64,000 bases of DNA. Origin: Aquatica leii. Its lineage: Eukaryota; Arthropoda; Insecta; Coleoptera; Lampyridae. Positions within the stretch are counted from its first letter, which is position 1, and every line of letters begins with the position of its first letter. The stretch is taken from positions 15,737,123-15,801,122 of the forward strand of contig CM069435.1 in assembly GCA_035610365.1 (NCBI GenBank), given 5' to 3'. The notes beneath the pieces are model-generated. The model did no database searches. It was not told the origin of the DNA and saw only the letters and a list, made by a program, of their open reading frames with translations. Below are positions 22,536 through 34,644 of this stretch, one piece after another. A program made the translations under genes and the position numbers.

Positions 22536-23261
22536 GTCAGTTCTCTTCCTCGAGCTACTCGTTCCCGAAGTACAGGTCGTACTATGTTCTCAATGCTTTC
22601 TTCTGTGTGCGAGGATATTTCTGCAGCACAACGGAGCTTACGGCTGCTTTGGTGTGACGCTTGTTTCGCCGCCTCGAACTCCAAAGCATGGGTTAAAGTA
22701 TCATCCAACGTCGTCGGTCAAGCTAACCGGAGAGTCTTCAGCGTTTCGTAGTCTCGTAGGCCGTCTACAAAGGTTTGAACTGCTCCAAGAAGGTATCTGG
22801 TGCTGTAGGATACGCAAGCCGCGTTAATCTGGCGATGTCAGCCTTAAACTATTGAAGGCTTTCGGCAGCTTTTTTAACCCGACTTTTAGTTTGAGCTTGG
22901 TAAACATGTTGAAGATGAGCATCTCTATTTCTCATTTCTAAACGTAAAATTAAAAGTTCGTCATTTTCTCTACTGCTTCTATCATTTCATTCAAAGATTT
23001 CCAAATGTCTTTTTTTAAATTTAACATATCTGCTTGGGTGTCTTCTTGAACAATTTTAATTTGCTTTTCTATGCTTGTTCGTATTTCTTCTTTCAAAGTT
23101 CTAGAATTTTCCATTAATTTTTCTTTTATTTTCTGAGTATTTTCAAATAATTATTCTTTAATTTTCTGAGAGTTTTCGTAAAACTTTTTTTCCATTTTTC
23201 TATTCATCGTTTCTTGACCATTTTTTATTGATTCAAGAAATTCAAATAGTGTTGCATCCAT
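22502..23261 (-). pseudogene. Gypsy copy B Gag with zinc knuckle
   Basis: Starts ATG at 23261 (MDATLFEFLESIKNGQE), matching copy A. The first ~120 codons are a Lys/Glu/Asn-rich likely coiled coil with one stop near 23150. The end (22502-22708) reads HALEFEAAKQASHQSS, then LTCWNCKEVGHV, a CCHC knuckle whose last Cys is lost to a stop and substitution. Such knuckles bind genomic RNA. Confidence 0.78.
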
Positions 23262-23398
23262 TTTAACTGCTTGCAAACGCTTCACCGGCATAAATTATAT
23301 ATAACAGGAATATAAAGTTTAAATACACTACTTTAACGAACTGAAATAGCTATGATTACACTTTATAAATAATCACGCGTATCGCGAACTAAGGTCTA

Positions 23399-25475
23399 GT
23401 TGGGTAACTGGGCGTATGAGGTAACTGGAATGTATGTTTATTTCCATTGCATTTATAAAGTTGAATCTCCCGCCATTTAATTGTCAGTTGCTCTTACCTA
23501 GTAGTACAAAAACCAAACGGTGTCAAGTAGCACGTGTCTGTTGTTATCGCAGAAAATATTATTTTATGAAAGTATTCAGATGGTCATAGTACAACATATT
23601 ACACACGCTAAGTATTTTACTCTTGGTAAGTATTACATTTGAAAATTGTTGCATTTAAATGAATATGTGCTGTATTTGGAAATTATTCAACATAATGCCT
23701 GTGTTATTTTAAGTGGTGGAATATAAACAGTGTGACTAAAGTGTACCTTCCAGTTGCCCCTAATAAATTGCTCCCAGGGGTAACTGGGCGTAATATGCAT
23801 GGGCAACTGGAAGTTAACTTCCCAGTTATCCTATATTTGTTTGACATCCATTTTTTGTATTTTAGCAATCTAGTATGGTAAGAAACTACCAAAGAAAGAC
23901 AACAAAGGGTGCAGATGGAGGGGTTTATACAAAAGATGCACTATATCATATCATATAGAGGCTGGATGACTGCAGCCATTTTTGCAAAATCGTTTAATAA
24001 ATGTTTTATTCGTAACATTCTTTCTCAGCGCCCCGTGCTCCTTATTGTCGACGGTCACGTTTCCCATATCACTTGTGATGTCATCAAAGACGCAATGGAT
24101 AACAATATTACCATTTTGAAATTACCACCGCACTCAACACATATACTTCAACCGCTAGATGTAGGGATGAAGGAAGGAATGAAAAGCAGTTGGGACCAAG
24201 CGCTCTGTAAATGGCAGAGGATGAATCCCAGACGGAGAATTTCGAAGAGTGAGTTTGTTCAGATTCTTAACAAAGAATATAAAAACATTCCAAATAGTAA
24301 TATAATCAACGCTTTTCGAGCTACCTGAATCTACAACGCTGAAGTTGGTGGCCCTGATCGCAATCAACTACCCATAAATATTTTTTTGTAGTCGGACCTT
24401 AACAAGTATAGGAATCAAAAGAACAATTCTGTAGAAATTTCTACTACCACAGACAATGAGGCACAAGACGAGCCTACTGCTGGTCCATTTGAAGCATCCT
24501 CTACGTTAACTCTTGAACCTATCCCTGGTCCATCTAATGAATCGCAAACGTTAACTGTGGAACCCTTATGCCAAGACTCTGAGATTTCTGATAAAGAAAA
24601 AACTTCTTCACAAGCTAATGACCAAAATATATCATTTGAGAATATTCTAACCCAAATACTATTATCGGGAAATAGTACAAAACGTGACACTCAACCAAAA
24701 AGAAAAAGAGTTTGGCTAGGTGCAGAAATTATAACTTCTGTCGAATATTTTAAAAAGAAGTAAGAAGATGAAGACAGGAAAGCATCAGAAACAAATAAGA
24801 AAATTAAACAACAAGCTTCGAAAAGAAATATGGACAAGTTTAAACTGGCAAGGAAAACGCCAAATACAAAGGTTAGAAAAAGGACAAAAAAAGTTCCACG
24901 ACATCGGATTTTACAAAAACTGCCGAAACCGATAGTGAAAAGGGGCAACTATCTATTTAAGATACTTAGTAAGTAAATTCGATACAGGACAGTTCTTAAA
25001 CGCGAGAGTATATTTGTGTTTTGTTATTTAAGTAACACCTTAGGGTGATTTAATTTTAAGGATTTCTCTTTTGTACACAAATAGTTCTAGAAAAATACTT
25101 TTTTTAATAGAATATGAAAGCATTTTATAACAGTGTTTTATTGCAACTGTGAACATTCCTATTGTTTTTTAGTTAAATAAAATAAAAATGTTCATGATTT
25201 TTTATTAATTACTATAGCACCTTCCTGTTACCTTACATATGTTACTATGCAAACTCCCTATGAAATTCCCCAGCACATTCTAGTTGCCCCTTTTTTTGGG
25301 GTATCTGGGCGCCGCCATTTTGAAAAAAAATAAGCAATAAGCCTCTGCTCTGCAGAGGTGGTCACTAATATATATGTTGCCCTATGTTCACCCTAGTTGA
25401 CCAAAATTAATAAGTTAGTTCCAATTTCTACAATGTTTTTGAAGATAGTTGTAAATTTACCTCCCAGTTAACCAA
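23399..25475 (+). mobile_element. Pogo-like DNA transposon inside gypsy copy B
   Basis: About 2077 bp. The left end reads GTTGGGTAACTGGGCG after a TA at 23397-23398; the right end, reverse complemented, reads ATTGGTTAACTGGGAGG. The ends therefore match with a few changes; the right TA is not clear, so the limits are uncertain by a few bases. Copy A of the gypsy element is continuous across this point, giving an empty site. It encodes a broken pogo-type transposase on the plus strand. The motif GGTAACTGG or its complement recurs inside both ends. Confidence 0.8.
23876..24976 (+). pseudogene. Pogo-like transposase, internally deleted
   Basis: DDE transposase of the pogo/CENP-B group. Residues 1-20 (MVRNYQRKTTKGADGG) resemble the start of the psq-type helix-turn-helix. 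A stop at about codon 28 marks a deletion that removed the rest of the DNA-binding region and the first catalytic Asp. The main part (23909-24328) holds the second Asp in LLIVDGHVSHIT and the third in PPHSTHILQPLDVG. A stop at 24328 is followed by an acidic, Ser/Thr-rich region (24394-24760) and a Lys/Arg-rich tail with a stop at 24761; the frame ends at 24976. Confidence 0.88.
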
Positions 25476-25585
25476 TCTGATCTTATATTGTTATTTACGC
25501 AATCAATGTTTTTATTACTGGAGCGATACTAAATTGCTTAATGGTATTTACACTAAAAATCGCGTACCCGACACCTGTGACCAAT

Positions 25586-26042
25586 TGTAAAAGTTTATTA
25601 TTATTAAAACTAATTTATTTATACTAAAAATTATGTACACGTTGATTATTATTAACCGATTAATTGAAATCTAAGGATATTTAATAAAAACATTTACAGT
25701 ATAATTTATGTATAGCACTATCAGTTACACGAAGATAAAATCCGCCGATAACTTCCATTTATTTAAACACTAACGTTTGTTTACATCAAAGTCACGTACA
25801 AGGTTATACACTGTAGATTTATCTCACACGCGTTAATTACTTATTTATTTAGACTTAAATAATCTTCTTAACACCGCCGTCCTCGAATTACGGGAAATAA
25901 CTGACCTACGATTGGTTTGTACCGCATTTATACATTTCTGCAAACGTTCGAGAAGCATCTACATTCTTTCTTGAACGTTCTAAACGTAGATAATAAGTAC
26001 GGGAACGTTCTCGAAGTTTACAAAAACTTCGCGGATGTTTCA
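25586..26042 (-). repeat. 5' LTR of gypsy copy B
   Basis: 457 bp, sense start TGAAACATCC, sense end TTTTACA. Just inside, at about 25566-25583, the sense strand reads TTGGTCACAGGTGTCGGGTA, aligned with the primer-binding site and leader of copy A but mutated. The outer flank TTAC pairs with the flank of the 3' LTR at 18818-18821. Confidence 0.9.
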
Positions 26043-28019
26043 TTACTATGTACTCTGGCCGTGGAAGCCTTCGTCATTACACTTGCATAATGTTGAATTT
26101 TAAAATTTCTTATTAAATATGTTTTTGTTTGATGATAACTTCGCGAACCGTACTATTATATACAATATTTGATAAAACACTAATTTTTTTTAAATTTTAG
26201 GTTAAAGTGACTTTAAAGCTGATTATAAAACCGGCCGTTAAAGGAAAAGCGCATTTTTCTTCTTAGACAACTTTTAAGCTTATTCTAAATGGCACGGAAC
26301 AGTGTTTCCTACACACATCACTTTTTTGGCATCGAGTTTTGTTTCCAACAGATAAAAGTTTTTGCTTTATTTCCGACGTGATTTTATCTCGTTAATATTA
26401 ATGGTAGAATTAACGGTAGAATAAACTTTTGTAAAAAAATATTTAAAAAATTGAATGTTTTAATTTATCTTTGCAACTTTTTATTGAAATTAGAAAGTAG
26501 TAACTAACTTTAAAACGTTTTATAAGCTTAAAATGCAAAGAAAAAGCTTTTCTCCGTAGGGAAATTTACTTTAGAGTGTAATCAACATACAATACGAATA
26601 CAATTCAACTTTGTGTTTAAGTAATAAAATATTTCGTATCTATATAGATCAACTTTCATAAAATGTCTCTAACGTGTTGTAGATGGTAAAAATTACGTTT
26701 ATTAGGGTAATTGCCTTGTAAACACTAAGCCAAAAATGCTAACAACGTAAATTTACGCCACGGCTTGTAATTTCTATAAAATTTAATTATTTAATAAAAG
26801 GCGACACAACATTAACCACGCTAAATGTTAATCAAAAATACATTAGGGGTGTCCACATAATGGTCGAATAAAGACAATGACTTTTTATCATAATCGTCTT
26901 TTATTGATTGATAATGGATACATATTATTTTGTTTATAAATGTTTAAATAATAAGTTTGTTAGACATTGTTTGAGTTTTGCATGCCACCTGGCACCTCGT
27001 GGTGTTATATCGACCGGACAGTGCAGACACGGCGCCGCCGCCGCTTACTAACGTCCACGACGCTGCTTGGGGAGGTTCAGTCTAAAAAGTCCAAGCTTCG
27101 ACATGTGATCGTAGTCTCAGTGAACCACGACGGTCCCCAGCCATGGGAAATGGCATGAACAAGGCAAGTCGTTATATCTTTACAACTGACTCGTTATGCT
27201 TGTACATTCGCATATTTAATTAAAATAATTCGTTCATTCATAATTACGGAATTAAATCAAAAAAATTTGTAAATGCCCCAAGGATCGTTTTAGACGCAAT
27301 AAAAACTTTGTTCCTTAATTACCAATTAAAACAGAAGTCATTCAAAGCTTTTACGAATATATGTAAAAAACTGAATTTGTTAAGTTAACATTAACAAATT
27401 CAAATTTTTATCACGTTTCTTTGACATTAGCTTAAATGCGATTTAAAAATTGATTGATGAAAATATCGCTTTCGCGATATGGAAATTCACAAAAGCACGT
27501 GTGTTGAAGAATACACGCAAAAAAGATTCGTCTCTAAAGTTATGCAATTTCTATTGTTACATTGGTACTTAACAAAGATATATTCAACTAACAACAAAGG
27601 CACTTTAAATTTTGAAAACCCAGAACATCTTTTATTTTATTACTTTGAACGTGACTTTTTCGTTATTTATAATGTAGTTTCCACGTCGTTTTCGTGTATG
27701 AATTTTTTTGTTATATTTCTAAATAAAACAAAAAGTAATAGCTTTTCTTTCCTGAAGTTAAAAGTTAAATTCTTTCCGCAACTTTTAATGCATTCTTTGC
27801 ATATAGGGTTAACTAAACTCAATTTATAAGAGTAGGACTTGTTTAAAGTTTATATTATCATGCTTTTATTTATACTCAATATTATTTTGAAATTATCAGT
27901 ACTTATCAGCAAAGATAAAATTGATAGATATAGTGCGGAAATTGTAATACATTCTACACAGGACAAACTGGACGTAAATTTAGCATTATATCATCTTAAA
28001 AAACATTTGTTTTAATGCA
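26043..28019. other. Spacer between gypsy copy B and Penelope-like sequences
   Basis: No supported gene. A more GC-rich patch at 26975-27160 stands out, with an open frame of 63 codons that looks like nothing known. An open frame at 27479-27829 (116 codons) is rich in Phe/Leu/Tyr as expected from AT-rich random sequence. Confidence 0.5.
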
Positions 28020-28715
28020 GTTTTGTTTCTAAACTTCCGTGGTCTCGTTCATTGTCATGTCATGTTGCTCTCTTTATCAGAAATTCTGAAACTGAAAACT
28101 GAAAAAGTAGCCAAGTCGGGGTTTATACGGTCGTCAGTCCGGTGGTTGATTTTCGAGATTAATTTCGTGTCGTTCTGTTTGTTGGTTTCTACGGTTGGCT
28201 TATATTGTTCTGGATTTCCTGTAAAGTCTTGGTCAGTATCTACTTTTATTTACTAAGATTTTAATTTTTTTTCCAGTTTAATAAGGTGTCTGATGTCCGC
28301 TCTGTGTTCTGTAACCGCTGACCTTTCCACGTAGTTATGTTTTAAACTGTTCTTGTGCGTCTTTATTCTTGTAAACCTTTTTGCTGGTGCATGAGATTCT
28401 ATATACATCGTGTGCTTGGAAATCTTTATGCTTACGTCTTGTCTCTGAAACTGTTTTGTGGTGTTGAATACGGTGTTGATGTTATATTTCTTTAGGAAAC
28501 GTCCTATTTTATCCGTACACTATTTTACATATGTTAGAAACGTTGTGACCAAGGTTTGATTTTATCTTGATTACCCGGTCGACGTTGCTCTCGGTATAGC
28601 CGTTTTTTTAGCGCTGTCCTTATGCAGTTTTGGTCTTGGTCTAGATGTTCTGGTTCGCATATGGTCCGGGTCGGAGTATCAAGGTGTTTATCACGCTTTG
28701 TTTTTGTACTGAATG
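28020..28715 (-). pseudogene. Inverted Penelope-like fragment (C-terminal part and 3' end)
   Basis: The minus strand matches the C-terminal third and 3' end of the plus-strand Penelope-like copy at 28720-31010. Shared blocks include the region of QYKNKA-type sequence near 28690-28715, the GRFLKKYNINTVF stretch near 28480-28530, and a tail reading NYVERSAVTEHRADI near 28270-28330, typical of the end of the GIY-YIG domain. The central GIY-YIG motif itself is deleted. It lies directly next to, and opposite to, the plus-strand copy, an arrangement known for Penelope elements. Confidence 0.72.
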
Positions 28716-28737
28716 GTGATGCAGTTTAGCCAGTGCC

Positions 28738-28805
28738 AGAACTTCTAATGAAAAAAGCGACATGACTTTTAAAATGTCCAGCGTGATAAACCGACAACGT
28801 AGCAA
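28738..28805 (+). ncRNA. Hammerhead-ribozyme-like remnant in Penelope pseudo-LTR
   Basis: CTAATGA at 28745-28751 differs by one base from the hammerhead core CTGATGA. A stem follows: AAAAAG, loop CGACATGA, CTTTT, then AAAA in place of GAAA. The segment aligns with the 3' tails at 30895 and 36175. Penelope-like elements are known to carry hammerheads in their pseudo-LTRs. Decayed; activity not expected. Confidence 0.45.
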
Positions 28806-29422
28806 CCAACCCTGAAGATTTCAAATCATTGAACGAGGCTATCAAAGCTTACAAACAAGACTAAGGAGCTTCTACGAGGAGAAAACTTATTTTGTTTCAA
28901 GAATTTGAGAAATACAGGATAATAAACAAAAACTCCTACTACTGGCGTTCCTACGACGATGCAAAGAGGAATCTATCATTCCAGGATTTTTTAAATCAGG
29001 CGCTACGTCGAAATGAGGATTTTACAAAAAGCCAGCACAGCTTTACTACCAGAAAAAAAACCAGACGGAAAACTACCTGTTAAAACTACATTTGCAGCTA
29101 ACCCGCAACCTGGACAGGCACTTATGGTACAGACTCAAAAACAACAACGTGCAAGAGCAAGAAAATAAATGCGCAACAACAGAAAAAAAAACACCGATTG
29201 ATTACAGAACAGCACCTCAATGCAACACACACTAGAAACATGTCGGATCGTTATTAACTTAACCTTTAACTAACTAAGCGATTACGCAACCGTTCTACTC
29301 GTCAGACAACGTGCCGACACCTACCAACGGACGTAGCCGATGAAGTTAAAGGTGACACAGCGCATGCCTTACAGACCGCCAAGCGTTCTAAACTAAACAT
29401 AAACCGGAGAAAAGTCTAAACC

Positions 29423-30640
29423 ATGCAAAAACTACGAAATGAAGAGAACGTCACAATACTACCAGCCTACAAAGGAAATGCAACCGTTATAATCGACAAC
29501 GCTAAACCGCAGAAGAGCAGAGTACCTACTCAAACCCCGCATACAAGAAAATTAAAGACAACTAGAGAACGTAAAAAGGAAGTATCTACTGCAGTAAAAT
29601 CATCAAACATACTAAAAAAACTGTATTGGAAGTTGAAGTGCTTACCAAATATTTACAAAGACAACCACCTTCTATGACTAATAGTTAACGCAGTAGAATT
29701 GGACACACATTCTTTAGCCAGATACATTGTACAAGAAGTAAAAGGTTTCATAGGAAAAACGGAACATCACGTGAAAAATGCGGGGGATTTCATCAAGAAA
29801 GCACAACATTATGGTGAGTTTCAATGTGACTTCACTATTCAAAAAAGTGCCTTGGAGGAACTACGACAGAGACTCACTAAGAAAAATATGGACGAAGAGG
29901 TGGCTGATCTGGCAAGAGTTAATATTTTTTACCTTATGAAACCAACTCTACAAACAGACAGAAAGAATTGCGATGATATCACTATTGTTTCTAACTCTAA
30001 CAAACATGGAAGCCTTTCAGAAGAAAACCTTACAAATCACAGTATTAAAACTCTAACTATGGTTACGATACGTGGACGATACATTCGTCATCTGACCACA
30101 CGAAGGAAGCACTGTAATAAAGTTTGTAAAACATCTGAACAGATAAAATTTTTCTTGGACGTGCTGTTAAGAAGAAATTAGACGGAACCCTAAGACATCA
30201 AGTATACAGAAAGCCAACTCACACTGACGTATACCCCATGCGGAATTCTATCACCAATCAGTACAAAAACAAAGCTTGATAAACACCCTGATACACCAAT
30301 ATTGAATCATATGCGAACTAGAACATCTAGGCTAAGAGCTAAAACAGCGCTCAGAAGAAATGGTTATACCAAAGTCAGAGAAGAGGTCTTGGCTAAAACG
30401 TTCTTACCATATATGTAGAAGGGTGTACGGATCAAATAGGACGTTTCCAATGAAATACAACATCAACATCGTGTTCAACATCCAAAGAAAGTTAAAATCA
30501 GTCTTTGCAAAGACGAAGCGCAACTATGAAGTTTTCTAAGGACCTCATGCACTTGCGGAAAGGTTTATATAGGTCAAATAAAAAGACACCTTAGCACAAG
30601 ACTATATAAGACCTAACCACAAAAAGAAAACAAAAATTTT
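29423..30640 (+). pseudogene. Penelope-like reverse transcriptase with GIY-YIG endonuclease, copy 1
   Basis: Blocks in order: ILPAYKGNATVIID (29450-29490; the family has ILPADKG.A.V); LKCLPNIYKDNHLL; GKTEHHVKNAGDFIKK; YGEFQCDFTI; then LWLRYVDDTFVI... near 30056-30090 in a shifted frame, with an intact YVDD polymerase box followed by a stop in place of Trp. Next come LFLDVLLRR-type and KPTHTDVYPMRNS-type stretches. Near 30545-30600 SCTCGKVYIGQIKRHLSTR marks the GIY-YIG endonuclease. This arrangement is specific to Penelope-like elements. The region between YGEF and YVDD is shortened. Confidence 0.88.
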
Positions 30641-30889
30641 AGTGGCGGAAAAAAAGGATTCTGGCCAAGGCTCTACAGAGGAGTAATAAAAATCCAAAAA
30701 AACTAACAACTACAATAGAGACAGATACTCAAAATATGGAAACGCATAGTTTGATTAAACCATATATCAGAACGATACGTAACGGCTAACGGAACGACAA
30801 AACCGACAAAACCTACCAAAAAAATCAACAAACGGAACGTCAAGAATCATTGACTGACGACTACATAAACTCCGACTGGACGGTTTAAC

Positions 30890-30960
30890 CTATGGTTTTA
30901 GAACTTTTGAATAAGAGAGCGACATTACTCTCGAAACGGCAAGCGTTATAAACCGAAGAC
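30890..30960 (+). ncRNA. Hammerhead-ribozyme-like remnant, Penelope copy 1 tail
   Basis: Core segment TTGAATA (30907-30913) stands where CTGATGA is expected. Stem II is AGAGAG (30914-30919) with CTCTC (30928-30932). An exact GAAAC follows (30933-30937), then a short hairpin and GTTA where the cleavage site would be. A possible stem I pairs GGTTT near 30893 with AAACC at 30950. The core has three changes from consensus. Confidence 0.45.
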
Positions 30961-31807
30961 GTGAGACCAGCGCGGAAAAAAATCGAAACTGTCTAATGCA
31001 GTGGAATTTTTTGTCCATCGACACACTGAAATCATTAACCAGTATTCACGGCACCCTTGTTATTGTTTTTTAGGTTGTGGTGTGCCAGTTATCCGGAATT
31101 TTGGGATAACTAGAGTGAAGTTAAATAAAAGATAAAATTATTTTTACAACAGTACAGTATTTGCGAAAGTTTTTAGGACTTTCGACTTATTACAAAACAG
31201 GTTTTTTAGGTTAGCAAAAAGCAAACTATAAAATCTTAAGCTTTCGCGGTTATTTTGTTTATTATTATAAGCGACTTTCGGCTTAGAGCGCGTCGTAGTA
31301 AAACACCCAGACTTTTAGGCTTGGTCTTAGTCTCTCCTTGAGAGCCAAAACAAGAAATAGAACTTGGTCTTTGCCGTATTGTCGTTCGTGAACCCAAACA
31401 AACTACTACAGGGTAGCAATGGGTGCCATTTGTTAGTTTTGAAACCAGCAACTAAACAAATTTATCATATGGTCACGGCACTTGGTGTCAGGTTAAAAAA
31501 TAGTTTCGAAAGAAATATTCTGGATACAAAACTTATAACCATCTAAGAAACTCTCCCGTTGCCTATTTTTCTTAGATGTTGATAAGCTCTCAGCTTGGTT
31601 ACCCTTTTATTTCTTTTTGCTGGATTCATTTTGCGTGGGCTATGGTTTTTTTTCGGATGCTACTGATTGGGTTTTATCTGTAACGACGATTAGTTGTAAT
31701 TAATTACAATTGGCTTCCAAGCCAATAGATAGCAGTTGAAAGTTCACAGGAAAACTTTTTATTTTGAATAAATTATCATCGAGGTCAACTATCTTTACAT
31801 GATATAC

Positions 31808-32240
31808 TGTTACGTATTTTATTATTAAAACTAATTTATTCAAACTACTAAAAATATATACACGTTTAAACTAACCGAACTAATTAAATCTAATAATATT
31901 TAATAAAAACACTTACAGTATAATTTATATATAGCGCTAACACTGACACGAAGATAAGATAAAGTCACACACTTATTTAATACTTGTTTACGTTAAATTC
32001 ACGTACCAGATTATTCACCGTAGGATTATCTCACACGCGTTAACGACTTATTTATTTAGACTTAGAATAATCTTCTTAACACTGCTGTTTTCGCATTACG
32101 GCAATAACTGACCTACGATTTGTTTGTTCCGTATATATACACGTTATGGAAATCCTTCTCGAGTGTTCCATATCCTTCGGTATACGTTCTAGAAGATGGA
32201 TAACAACTTTGAGAAGGCTCTTGATTTTGAGAACGTTTCA
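31808..32240 (-). repeat. Solo LTR of the macro-domain gypsy family
   Basis: 433 bp, related to the LTRs of gypsy copies A and B, inverted relative to the plus strand (sense start TGAAACGTTC at 32240). Flanked by a 4-bp duplication ATAC (31804-31807 and 32241-32244). The duplicated locus at about 37350-37360 has a single ATAC and no LTR, a direct empty site. It is more diverged from the other LTRs than they are from each other. Confidence 0.92.
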
Positions 32241-34644
32241 ATACTTTAACCATCGTTACGCGAAAGATCGAAGTTGCGGTTATGCCAATCAGAGCAACAG
32301 AGTTCGTTTGTGTTTATTCTAAAAAACAATTTTCTTCTCTTTGCACATATGAAATTTGAATTATAAAATAATTACTGAGTCAATAATAACGAACTGTTAA
32401 TTAGTGTTACTTTCAATTTAAAATATTTAACTAGGTATTTGTAAATTCTAGAATAGGGGTAAATTGAGGATTAATCATATCTGGGTTGTAACTTCTAAAG
32501 AGATTTGGAAGTAGTTTTTACCGTGCGTACTTTTGTTTTTATGGTTACCGAAGCCACGTCGAATATAACCTTAGTAGTTGACGCCATCTACGCGCAGGCT
32601 GTACAAAAAGTAAATGCGTTAAAATATTTAACTGTTATTAATTTTGAAAAATATTTTATCCTTAACGAAATCTGTCATTTCTTGGTTTACTAGAAAATTT
32701 AAATAATTTTGATTAGTTATAATTGCATATTTAATATTTTATATAATGTAACTCGTTATCGCTTGTGTCGCCTTTTTTATCTATACTTATACTGAACGCT
32801 TTGTGATTTGGTGTTCCTTTATTATCTTTCATTTATGTGCGTTACTGGTCGTAAGCAAGTTTAGGAATATTCTTGTCACTACATACTCTTGTTCTAGCTG
32901 TTGTGTTGCGAGTTTGAGGGTTCTTTCTTTTTTTTTTCAAACCTACTTCTTATTCGCAAAGAAAAGTGATTCAGGACACCTTATCCTTAGCCTACTACGG
33001 TTACTACTATTTTGATCCACGACCATCTCCGATACTAAGCTTTTTATACTTCTAAAAACTTCTACATGACCGTCGACAATTTACAACAATTATTCGGAAT
33101 ATTTAATAGAAATTATTTTTGAAACCACTTCCAATCTTTATTAACAATATTTGACTAATTGGGCAACCAAGATTCATTTAAGTTTTTTTTAAATACGCCA
33201 ATCAGAAACAACTATTATAATAATAATATAAGTAACTATTTTAACTTAATTATTGAAAATTTTTGTGGCGTATTTGAGGCGCTTTAAAGTGCCGCTGCAC
33301 CCGTTTGAATAACCGCTGGTAGTATGAATATTGTAAATGTCACATGGGTGGATTTTATACGTCAAGTTTTTAGGTATTCATATAGGTTCAGTGTGTAATG
33401 TTATAATTAGAGAATCATCAGTAAATGTAGTTACAGTAGTCAGTCTAGTTTTTTAGCAATTTTTTTGTAAAATTAGGTGTCGAATTACTTTGAAGTCACT
33501 TCTTTGACAAACGCGTAAATGTAGAGTTTAGTTCACTGAGCTCAATACTTTATTTGACTGAGATATAAGAATAATAAGCAATGCATAAACTTTGTCAAAT
33601 GCTTACAACAGGTAAAAGAAAAGCATAGTCAGAAAGCTTATGTATCGATACGATAAGACTTGTGCTTTTGTTTGTTTTTTGTTTGCTAAAATCAATATTA
33701 CGTGGCTTTAGTGGTTTTTTGTTAAAGTTACAACTGCCGTTTGTATGTCGAATTTAGCTTATGTTTATTTAATGTTACTACTGTTAACCGTTTTTTTATT
33801 ATTAAGTTAAAATTGACAAGCTTATCACATACGTTTCTTTCTTCTTCTCAATTATACAGGATGTAAAACACAGTTTTTCTTTCTGTTATTTGTTGTAATA
33901 ACAATTTATCAAAAAAATCACAAAATATTACGCACTTAAGTTGTTTAATCAATTTTTAACATTTTGTTTAGTTTGTTCTGTATAATATTTAGGACACTGT
34001 GCGCGATTATTTTGATTTTTGTTGTAAAAAATGTGTTATTTATTTATTGACACATTAGTGGTTAAGGGTTAAAATTATATGTTATTGTATGTATAGCATT
34101 AAAGTCGTTTTTCCACAAAATGAAAATGTATTCAAACAAAACATATTTTGTACTAAATTTAAAGGTTTCTTTTGTTTTTCTAGTATCGTCGATTTCCATG
34201 TCTCTTATTTTTCAGAATTTTGTAGGTAAATTTTTTTGTAATATTGAATACATAGATTTTAACAATATAATCTTATCACCTTACACAATAAATTGACGTT
34301 ACAAAAATTCCCAGGAACTGTATTATAATTTATAGTTTGTTCTAATTAATTAGTTTTGTTGTAATAATATGTTTTGCTAAGAATACTTGATAGGCTTGAT
34401 TTATTTTAAGGTTTTTTCTATTTAACACAAGATTTTTAAATTTGTTTTTGCTTCTTCGTTCTAAATATTTTTCTTTATTGAACCGTTTTTGTTCTTGTTT
34501 CAATTTTCATTATTTTTATTCTGTTTACTACTTTAGTTACCGTTTTTTTTCATTAACTTCACATCATTTTTTGTATTATTTTTGCATCTAAAGTATTATT
34601 TTCAGTTCTGATAGGAAATTATCAGCACTATAGAAACAAACGTG

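Larger units (their letters stand above)
18822..26042 (-). mobile_element. Ty3/gypsy retrotransposon copy B, near-complete, with macro-CCCH module
   Basis: Minus-strand element with 5' LTR 25586-26042 and 3' LTR 18822-19225. Both outer flanks carry TTAC on the plus strand (18818-18821 and 26043-26046), a 4-bp target duplication that proves one insertion event. A purine-rich tract lies just inside the 3' LTR. Coding order: Gag (23261), protease, RNase H, integrase, macro domain, CCCH finger. The leader is split by a pogo-like transposon at 23399-25475. The reverse transcriptase core is deleted. Without the insertion the element is about 5.1 kb. Confidence 0.9.
28720..31010 (+). mobile_element. 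Penelope-like element copy 1
   Basis: Order: a short segment (28735-28810) resembling the element's own 3' end, so a probable pseudo-LTR; then N-terminal coding remains near 29085-29200; reverse transcriptase; GIY-YIG endonuclease; 3' tail with hammerhead-like sequence. Frames are repeatedly broken. From 29309 onward the sequence is duplicated in tandem at 34645. Confidence 0.82.
29309..34608 (+). repeat. Tandem duplication unit 1
   Basis: Aligns in order and orientation with 34645-42555. It starts in the Penelope-like coding region (ACACCTACCAACGGACGTAG) and ends near GCATCTAAAGTATTATTTTC. The non-coding part 32245-34600 is nearly identical to its partner; the Penelope part is more diverged and has different indels. 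Unit 1 alone holds the solo LTR at 31808-32240. Confidence 0.87.

Noticed and set aside
22387-22827. 146-codon plus-strand frame
   Set aside because: Antisense to the gypsy Gag and protease region, which is supported by the zinc knuckle and DTG motif.
27479-27829. 116-codon open frame
   Set aside because: Composition (Phe, Leu, Tyr, Asn) is what AT-rich random sequence gives; no motif, no second copy, no promoter evidence.
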